DNA of 55,130 nucleotides from Armatimonadetes bacterium UBA1398 (GTDB lineage Bacteria; Armatimonadota; Zipacnadia; UBA1398), in NCBI GenBank assembly GCA_002305165.1, contig DBQI01000048.1, positions 1 through 55,130 on the forward strand, given 5' to 3'. Both the position numbers and the translations under genes were made by a program. The notes below the pieces were generated by a model that had not been told where the DNA came from, made no database searches, and was given only the letters and a program-made list of their open reading frames with translations. The stretch's first letter is position 1; each line of letters begins with the position of its first letter. Below, piece by piece: positions 50,028 through 55,130 of the stretch.

Positions 50028-51835
50028 ACCGGCTGATCGAGTACGGCGCCGCGCACGGGCTGAGAGCGGAGCCCGGCTTCGCGCCCAAGGCTGTCCGATG
50101 GGCGCTGAGCTTCTCCGAGGACGGCCGGTTCCTCGGCGTTATCGAGCTGGGCGAGGCGGGCCAAAAGAGGAATCCCGGCCGCACATTCCCTGTCTGTCCT
50201 ACCCTTGGCCAGCCTGAGCTGGTCCGCACGAGAGGCTGCCACTTCCTCATTGAAGCAGCGAGCGTCGTGGCGTTGTACGGGGCGGAAGAGGGCGATGAGA
50301 ACACCCTCCGCAAGCATCGCTGCTTCATACAGCACCTGGAGAACGCCTTCGGCGACGGCCCCGTCGGCAAGGCGGCGGCGACGCTCGGGAACGCCGACGA
50401 GCTCGTGCGGATTCAGGCGGCGCTCGCCGACCACGCCGTCAAACCCACCGATAGGGTTACCGTGCGAGTAGGGGGGCAATTCCCCGTCGAGTCCGACGAT
50501 TGGCACGCCTGGTGGCGCACCTACAGGGCGGGGATCTTCGCGGACGACAGCGCCAGCGCGGAGACACCCGAGATGCGGTGCCTCGTCACCGGCGACCTTG
50601 TCGAGCCCGCCCCGACCCATGACGAGAAGATCAGGGCCCTTGGCGCCGTCGGCGGGCTAGCCGTAGGGTGCGCTCTGACATCGTTCAAGGAGCCCGCCTA
50701 CCAGTCCTACGGGCTGAAGCAGTCGTACAACGCCGCTATGTCCACGGAGACCGCCAAGGCCTACTGCAGTGCGTTGAACGACCTCATCGAGAAGCACTCG
50801 ACTCGGCTCGTGGGAGCCCTCGTCGTCCACTGGTTCTCAGGAAGAGTGCCTGATGAGGATGACCCTCTGCCGTGGCTCCAAGACCCGTCCGCAGGGGCCG
50901 CGGAGGCCGACGAGATCGACGCCCAGAGGCGGGCGACGGAACTGTTGAACGCCATACGCGCGGGGCAGCGGCCGGATCTCGCGGGCAACAGGTACTATGC
51001 CGCGACAGTCTCGGGCGCAGCGGCTCGGGTGATGGTCAGGGACTGGATGGAGGGCTCCTTCGAGTCTCTGCTGCGGGCCGTGGAGCTGTGGTTTGGCGAT
51101 CTGGCCATCGTCTCCCGCTTTGGTGACAGCCTCGCGCCCTCGCCGAAGTTCCTCGCCGTGCTCGCCTCGACCGTCCGTGACTTGGATGACGTGCCCGCCC
51201 CCTTCGTGAGCGCCATGTGGCGTGTCGCCGTCTCCGATGCGCCAATCCCTGTCTCGGCCCTGGCCCAGGCTCTGGGCCGTTTCCGTGTTCAGGCAATGCA
51301 GGATGATCCGTTCAACCATGCGGGGGTGGGCCTGATGCGGGCCTACCATGTCCGCCAGCAGAGGCAGAAAGGTGGAAGCGATATGTCTGCGCTCGGTCCC
51401 ATGCTCAACGAGGACCACCCGAGTAAGGCCTACCAGTGTGGCCGGCTGATGGCAGTGCTGGCCAGGCTCCAACACGCCGCCTTGGGGGATGTGGGCGCTG
51501 GGGTCGTCCAGCGGTACTACGCGGCCGCCAGCAGCACCCCCGCCCTCGTTCTCGGCCGGCTCGTGCGCACGAGCCAGCACCACCTGGCGAAGCTCGATAA
51601 GGGGCTCGCCTCCTGGTACGAGGGGGTGCTCGCCGACATCCATGCCAAGCTCGGGGACGGGCCGCCACGCACCCTCGATCTCGAGGGGCAGAGCCTCTTC
51701 GCCCTCGGCTACTACCAGCAGATCGCACACATGAGGTCGTCCACGAAGAAGAGCGACGAGACCGACGAGACCCGCGCGGCCGACGCCGCGGAAGGAGATG
51801 CGCACGATGGCCGAACCTATCAGCTCCCGCTATGA
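50021..51835 (+). CDS. cas8c: Cas8c (Csd1) large subunit, type I-C
   Basis: The 604-residue large subunit of I-C Cascade recognises the PAM. The N-terminus (MLNRLIEYGAAHGL), SFKEPAYQSYGLKQSYNAAMS near 225 and NRYYAATVSGAAARVMVRDW near 320 are family hallmarks. The C-terminal 150 residues (AYQCGRLMAVLARLQ, YYAAASSTPALVLGRL, LFALGYYQQ) are the Cas11-like helical part. The ATG overlaps cas5c. It contains an internal start at 51383 (separate entry). The stop overlaps the cas7c start by 29 nt. Confidence 0.94.
   Translation: MLNRLIEYGAAHGLRAEPGFAPKAVRWALSFSEDGRFLGVIELGEAGQKRNPGRTFPVCPTLGQPELVRTRGCHFLIEAASVVALYGAEEGDENTLRKHRCFIQHLENAFGDGPVGKAAATLGNADELVRIQAALADHAVKPTDRVTVRVGGQFPVESDDWHAWWRTYRAGIFADDSASAETPEMRCLVTGDLVEPAPTHDEKIRALGAVGGLAVGCALTSFKEPAYQSYGLKQSYNAAMSTETAKAYCSALNDLIEKHSTRLVGALVVHWFSGRVPDEDDPLPWLQDPSAGAAEADEIDAQRRATELLNAIRAGQRPDLAGNRYYAATVSGAAARVMVRDWMEGSFESLLRAVELWFGDLAIVSRFGDSLAPSPKFLAVLASTVRDLDDVPAPFVSAMWRVAVSDAPIPVSALAQALGRFRVQAMQDDPFNHAGVGLMRAYHVRQQRQKGGSDMSALGPMLNEDHPSKAYQCGRLMAVLARLQHAALGDVGAGVVQRYYAAASSTPALVLGRLVRTSQHHLAKLDKGLASWYEGVLADIHAKLGDGPPRTLDLEGQSLFALGYYQQIAHMRSSTKKSDETDETRAADAAEGDAHDGRTYQLPL
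51383..51835 (+). CDS. cas11c: Probable Cas11c small subunit from an internal cas8c start
   Basis: Within cas8c, AAGGTGG (51369-51375) stands 7 nt before an in-frame ATG at 51383, giving a 150-residue product that is the C-terminal helical domain of Cas8c. Independent translation of Cas11 from cas8 genes of type I-C is established for other bacteria. The internal Shine-Dalgarno is as good as those of the annotated cas genes. A second in-frame ATG at 51401 is a weaker option. Expression is inferred. Confidence 0.6.
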   Translation: MSALGPMLNEDHPSKAYQCGRLMAVLARLQHAALGDVGAGVVQRYYAAASSTPALVLGRLVRTSQHHLAKLDKGLASWYEGVLADIHAKLGDGPPRTLDLEGQSLFALGYYQQIAHMRSSTKKSDETDETRAADAAEGDAHDGRTYQLPL

Positions 51836-52805
51836 GTTCCTCCTGCTCTTCGATTGCGAGAACGGCAACCCCAACGGCGATCCCGACGCCGGCAACGCGC
51901 CTCGGATCGATCCCCAGGACCTCCACGGCCTCGTCTCCGACGTGGCCATCAAGCGGCGGATCCGCAACTATGTGCAAGCGGCCCGGGGCAACGAGATGCC
52001 CAACGCCATCTTCGTCCAGCAAGCGACCAACCTGAACACGAAGATCGCCATGGGGCATGAGGCAACAGCGGGCAGCCTGCCCACGAAGAGCGCCACCAAG
52101 GCCCAGGTGAGCGATGCCCGAGCCTGGCTCTGCGCCAACTTCTTCGACATCCGCGCCTTCGGGGCCGTCATGAGCACCGGGGCCAACGCGGGCCAGGTCC
52201 GTGGCCCCGTCCAGATCGCCTTCGCCCGCTCCGTAGACCCCGTCCTTCCCATGGATGTCTCCATCACCCGCATGGCGGTCGCCGAGAACGTCAAGGGCGC
52301 GACCACCGTTGCCGACTACCTGGCATGGGAGGCCGAGCAACCCGAGGACCAGCTCCGGACCATGGGGCGCAAGTCCCTCATCCCCTACGGACTCTACCTG
52401 GCCAAGGGCTTCGTGAGCGTCCATCTCGCCCGTGATACCGGCTTCACCGAGGAGGACCTAAGCCTGCTCTGGGAGGCGCTCCTGGGGATGTACGAGCACG
52501 ACCGTTCGGCGAGCAAGGGCGTCATGTCGGCACGTGGGCTCTTCGTGTTCAGGCACGAGGGCACCGACTCCGACGCGGAGCAGCGCAAGCGCCAAGCTAG
52601 CTTGGGGTGCGCCCCGGCGCACAAGCTCTTCGACCTCGTGGAGGTGTCCAGGAAGCCCGGCGTCGAGGCCCCCAGGTCGTTCGGTGACTACACGGTGACC
52701 TTCCATCGGAGCAAGGTGCCCGCCGGGGTAGCGGTGGGCTATGCCGAGGCGATGCCCCCAGTGACCTTCGGCGATTGGGGGGCTGCGGGAATCGTGGTCG
52801 CCTGA
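51807..52805 (+). CDS. cas7c: Cas7c (Csd2) backbone subunit, type I-C
   Basis: The 332-residue RAMP protein forms the crRNA-binding filament. It has the typical start YEFLLLFDCENGNPNGDPDA, LVSDVAIKRRIRNYV, FFDIRAFGAVMSTGANAGQV and a C-terminal EAMPPVTFGDWG. The ATG at 51807 has AAGGAG 9 nt upstream; the ATG at 51798 abuts it and is less likely. It overlaps the end of cas8c and is followed by cas4 as TGATG. Confidence 0.95.
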   Translation: MAEPISSRYEFLLLFDCENGNPNGDPDAGNAPRIDPQDLHGLVSDVAIKRRIRNYVQAARGNEMPNAIFVQQATNLNTKIAMGHEATAGSLPTKSATKAQVSDARAWLCANFFDIRAFGAVMSTGANAGQVRGPVQIAFARSVDPVLPMDVSITRMAVAENVKGATTVADYLAWEAEQPEDQLRTMGRKSLIPYGLYLAKGFVSVHLARDTGFTEEDLSLLWEALLGMYEHDRSASKGVMSARGLFVFRHEGTDSDAEQRKRQASLGCAPAHKLFDLVEVSRKPGVEAPRSFGDYTVTFHRSKVPAGVAVGYAEAMPPVTFGDWGAAGIVVA

Positions 52806-53488
52806 TGACGCCCCGGTACGCCGAAGACGACCTGCTCCCACTCGGAGGGGTGATGCGAGCGCTCTTCTGCCCGCGAAGCGCTGGCCTCCGCTACTTGGAG
52901 GAACAGTGGGAGGATAACGTCTTCACGGTGGAAGGGTCGCTGCGCCACGAGCGCGCCCACGAGGGTCCGACCAGGGAGGCTCGGGGCGATCTTCTGATCG
53001 TCCGGAGCCTCCGGGTCCGCTCCTTCGATCTGGGGCTCACCGGGATCTGCGACGTCGTCGAGTTCCAGCGGACCGATGGCGTCGGGGTTACGCTCCCACG
53101 GTACTCGGGGCGCTGGATGCCCTACCCAGTCGAGTACAAGAGGGGCAGGCGGAGGGAGAACCCCTTCCACCGGGTCCAGCTGTGCGCCCAGGCCATGTGC
53201 CTCGAGGAGATGCTGGGCATAGCCGTTCCCGTGGGAGCCCTCTACTACGGGATGTCCGCGAGGCGTGAGGAGGTCACGCTCGGCGACGACGTGCGCGACG
53301 AGACCCGTCGCGCCGCTGAGCTGTTCCACAGGATCATGCGCGAGGGGGTCACCCCGCCCCCCGAGTTCGGCCCGAAGTGCGACGGCTGCTCGCTACAGGA
53401 TCTCTGCATGCCCCGTACCGCCCGAACGCGCAGCGCTGCGGGCTATCTCGACGCGGCGATGGCGCCCGAGGGGAGCGATCCGCGTTGA
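52805..53488 (+). CDS. cas4: Cas4 exonuclease, type I-C
   Basis: The 227-residue RecB-type nuclease with an iron-sulfur cluster trims prespacers so that they carry the right PAM end. Cys22 (CPRSAG) and Cys192, Cys195 and Cys201 (CDGCSLQDLC) bind the cluster. The nuclease residues are His48, Asp83 (GICDVVEF), Glu110-x-Lys112 (VEYKRG) and Gln126 (RVQLCAQ). The ATG overlaps the cas7c stop as TGATG at 52803-52807. The stop overlaps the cas1 start as TTGA. Confidence 0.94.
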   Translation: MTPRYAEDDLLPLGGVMRALFCPRSAGLRYLEEQWEDNVFTVEGSLRHERAHEGPTREARGDLLIVRSLRVRSFDLGLTGICDVVEFQRTDGVGVTLPRYSGRWMPYPVEYKRGRRRENPFHRVQLCAQAMCLEEMLGIAVPVGALYYGMSARREEVTLGDDVRDETRRAAELFHRIMREGVTPPPEFGPKCDGCSLQDLCMPRTARTRSAAGYLDAAMAPEGSDPR

Positions 53489-54513
53489 GACATCTGCTGA
53501 ACACGCTCTACGTGACGACCCAGGGCTCGTACCTCTCCAAGGAGGGCGAGACCGTCTGCGTGCGGGTGGAGAAGGAGACGAAGCTCCGCCTGCCTTTCCA
53601 CAACCTGGGGGGAGTGGTCTGCTTCGGGCAGGTGTCCTGCAGCCCCTACCTCATGGGCGCGTGCGCCGAGAAGGACATCCTGATCTCCTTCCTGACGGAG
53701 CATGGGCGCTTCCTGGCGCGGGTGTCCGGACCCGTCTCGGGGAACGTGCTGCTACGCCGAGCCCAGTACCGTTGCGCCGATGCCCCGGAGTTCTGTGCCT
53801 CGGTTGCCAAGTCCATCGTGGTCGGCAAGGTGGCGAACAGTCGAGCCGTCCTGACGCGCGCAGTCCGCGATCATCCCGGCGAGGGGACCGCGCCTCTGCA
53901 GGAGGCGGCCGAGCACCTGCGCCGTGTGCTGAACAGCATGAGGGAGACGCCCGAGCTGGACTCTGTGCGGGGCATAGAGGGGGATGCGGCGCGGGAGTAC
54001 TTCTCCGTCTTCGACCACCTCATCGTGGCGCAGAGGGACGCCTTCTCCTTCGCAGGGCGGTCGCGCAGGCCGCCGATGGATCCGGTCAATGCCCTGCTCT
54101 CCTTCATCTACACCCTAGTGCTCCATGATGTGACGGCCGCCATTGAGAGCGTCGGGCTCGACCCTGCCGTGGGCTACCTCCATAGGGATCGCCCGGGCAG
54201 GCCCGGCCTGGCGCTGGACCTCATGGAGGAGCTGAGGGCGTACATCGCCGACCGCTTGGCGCTATCGCTGATCAACCGGCGCCAGGTGGAGGCGAAGGGG
54301 TTCGACATCACCGAGTCGGGCGGCGTGACCATGGATGAGGAGACGCGGAAGATCGTGCTCAAGGCCTATCAGAAGCGCAAGCAGGAGGAGATCACTCATC
54401 CCTTCATCGATGAGAAGATGCCCCTGGGCCTGATCCCCTTCGTGCAGGCGCTGCTCTTCGCGCGCCTGCTCCGCGGAGAGCTCGACGCTTACCCACCCTT
54501 CCTCTGGAGGTGA
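53485..54513 (+). CDS. cas1: Cas1 integrase, type I-C
   Basis: The 342-residue integrase inserts new spacers with Cas2. The N-terminus LNTLYVTTQGSYLSKEGE is the normal I-C Cas1 start; the codon is TTG at 53485, overlapping the cas4 stop (53486-53488). The catalytic Glu165 (GIEGDAA), His233 (GYLHRDRPGRPGLAL) and the acidic DLMEE stretch at 245-249 are all present. The longer frame from 53377 lies inside cas4 and is rejected. Confidence 0.94.
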   Translation: MRHLLNTLYVTTQGSYLSKEGETVCVRVEKETKLRLPFHNLGGVVCFGQVSCSPYLMGACAEKDILISFLTEHGRFLARVSGPVSGNVLLRRAQYRCADAPEFCASVAKSIVVGKVANSRAVLTRAVRDHPGEGTAPLQEAAEHLRRVLNSMRETPELDSVRGIEGDAAREYFSVFDHLIVAQRDAFSFAGRSRRPPMDPVNALLSFIYTLVLHDVTAAIESVGLDPAVGYLHRDRPGRPGLALDLMEELRAYIADRLALSLINRRQVEAKGFDITESGGVTMDEETRKIVLKAYQKRKQEEITHPFIDEKMPLGLIPFVQALLFARLLRGELDAYPPFLWR

Positions 54514-54519
54514 GGCGGC

Positions 54520-54810
54520 ATGATGGTTCTGGTCACCTACGATGTGAGCACCGGCACGGCCGAGGGTGACGCGCGGCTCAGGCGAGTCGCCAAGGCCTGT
54601 GAGGACTACGGCCAGAGGGTGCAGTACTCCGTGTTCGAGTGCCTGGTGGACCCCGCTCAGTGGGCGAGGCTCCGGCATCGGCTGGAGAGCATCATCGATC
54701 CAGGCACGGACAGCCTGCGGTACTACTACCTGGGCGCGAACTGGCGACACCGCGTGGAGCACATTGGGGCCAAGGACACCTACGACCCTGAAGGCCCTTT
54801 GGTGGTGTGA
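54520..54810 (+). CDS. cas2: Cas2, type I-C
   Basis: The 96-residue ferredoxin-fold protein bridges the Cas1 dimers during spacer integration. Asp8 in VTYDVST is the conserved acidic residue. YGQRVQYSVFECLVD and SLRYYYLGANW are typical later segments. GAGGTGAGG lies upstream of the ATG, 6 nt after cas1. It is the last cas gene before the leader. Confidence 0.95.
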   Translation: MMVLVTYDVSTGTAEGDARLRRVAKACEDYGQRVQYSVFECLVDPAQWARLRHRLESIIDPGTDSLRYYYLGANWRHRVEHIGAKDTYDPEGPLVV

Positions 54811-54993
54811 CGCGAATGCGAATGTGAAGCTCGCAGAGAACCCCTAGGATGGTTCGCGAATCCCCTTCCGGGGCCGTGTAGAGCCATCCGAGTCCTCTGA
54901 GACCACACGCCGCCACCGATGGTGGGGGTGATGTGCGGGGTTTCGCGCGAAGTGCCTCTTGAGACCCTGCGACAAGCGGGGTAGGGAGGCAGC
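54811..54993 (+). promoter_or_regulatory. CRISPR leader between cas2 and the first repeat
   Basis: This 183-nt non-coding stretch directly precedes repeat 1 and is in the position of the leader, which holds the array promoter and the Cas1-Cas2 anchoring signals. It contains a small perfect stem (ccacc-gat-ggtgg at 54913-54925) and ccccttccgggg at 54864-54875. A clear -10/-35 pair was not found. Confidence 0.6.
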
Positions 54994-55130
54994 GTCGCCC
55001 CCCACGCGGGGGCGTGGATTGAAACCATGTCATCGAGTGCGAGCACCCGCGCCGCCGCCTTGTCGCCCCCCACGCGGGGGCGTGGATTGAAACGGGCACA
55101 GCTGCGAGGGCAATACGCCGGAGTAGTTCG
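54994..55130 (+). CRISPR. Type I-C CRISPR array, first two repeats, truncated by the window end
   Basis: Two identical 32-bp repeats lie at 54994-55025 and 55062-55093. They begin GTCGCCCCCCACGCG and end GTGGATTGAAAC, and contain the GC-rich hairpin typical for I-C repeats. Spacer 1 is 36 bp (55026-55061); spacer 2 starts at 55094 and runs 37 nt to the edge, so its end is unknown. The leader side faces cas2, so these are the newest spacers. The array continues outside the window. Confidence 0.95.

Overview
The window is a GC-rich, densely coded stretch of bacterial chromosome of about 55 kb, with short intergenic gaps, many ATGA/GTGA/TGATG stop-start overlaps and regular use of GTG and TTG starts. 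The best lineage clue is the pseudopilin-like protein at 42483-43277. Its N-terminus (GFTLIELLVVIAIIAILAA, then FPVFAKAREKARQTSC) and its late HNGG...FADGH motif are a pattern I associate with Armatimonadota and neighbouring large-genome phyla such as Lentisphaerae or Planctomycetota relatives. The carbohydrate-oriented gene content (CBM9-like, Gfo/Idh/MocA, TIM-barrel isomerase, ribose-type ABC importer, discoidin-like domains) fits. I would call it Armatimonadota-like, inferred and not proven.

Layout. 1-10331 (minus): start of a secreted protein, a Tat/lipoprotein DUF362 protein, an L-asparaginase II-family protein, a membrane-anchored beta-propeller-like protein, a PAP2 phosphatase, a lipoprotein, a complete ribose-type (CUT2) ABC importer and miaB. 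10463-12910 (plus): a secreted CBM9-like protein, a sugar phosphate isomerase/epimerase-like TIM barrel and a small unknown gene. 12930-25524 (minus): a tight 12-gene block reading phosphatase, FHA/zinc-ribbon membrane protein, double-FHA membrane protein, DNA polymerase III delta-prime, an HtrA-like protein whose catalytic His and Ser are replaced, then a Bat/MoxR set (BatD-like, MoxR, DUF58, DUF4381-like, two VWA proteins, TPR protein). 25669-27258 (plus): a secreted protein with two discoidin-like regions around eleven 8-residue Pro/Glu repeats. 27344-36922: aminopeptidase C facing a dipeptide epimerase, ruvA-ruvC, a membrane protein overlapping recG, a TPR lipoprotein and a Gfo/Idh/MocA oxidoreductase. 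37271-40024: a single-chain MmeI-like (type IIL) restriction-modification enzyme. 40038-46785: a LacI-family regulator with a Tat-exported nucleoside-hydrolase-like protein on the minus strand, divergent from pseudopilin, small lipoprotein, membrane protein and a large putative glycoside hydrolase. 47031-55130: a complete type I-C CRISPR-Cas locus (cas3-cas5c-cas8c-cas7c-cas4-cas1-cas2) and the first two 32-bp repeats of an array that leaves the right edge.

How the parts work together. The importer, isomerase, CBM9-like and Gfo/Idh genes point to uptake and processing of carbohydrate. The LacI locus looks like a ligand-controlled envelope and hydrolase module: a perfect 13-bp palindrome sits between the -35 and -10 boxes of the pseudopilin promoter. 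The 12-gene block looks like an envelope-stress or phospho-signalling and chaperone unit (FHA readers, pseudoprotease, MoxR AAA+, VWA proteins) into which a replication gene has been placed. The right third carries two separate anti-DNA defences.

The most interesting points are the pseudo-HtrA/FHA/MoxR-VWA operon, the operator-in-promoter of the LacI/pseudopilin locus, an internal Shine-Dalgarno and ATG in cas8c that should give the Cas11c small subunit, and the intact nuclease motif of the MmeI-like enzyme. I saw no rRNA, convincing tRNA, transposase or integrase. No system here is clearly outside known families; the novelty is in combinations.
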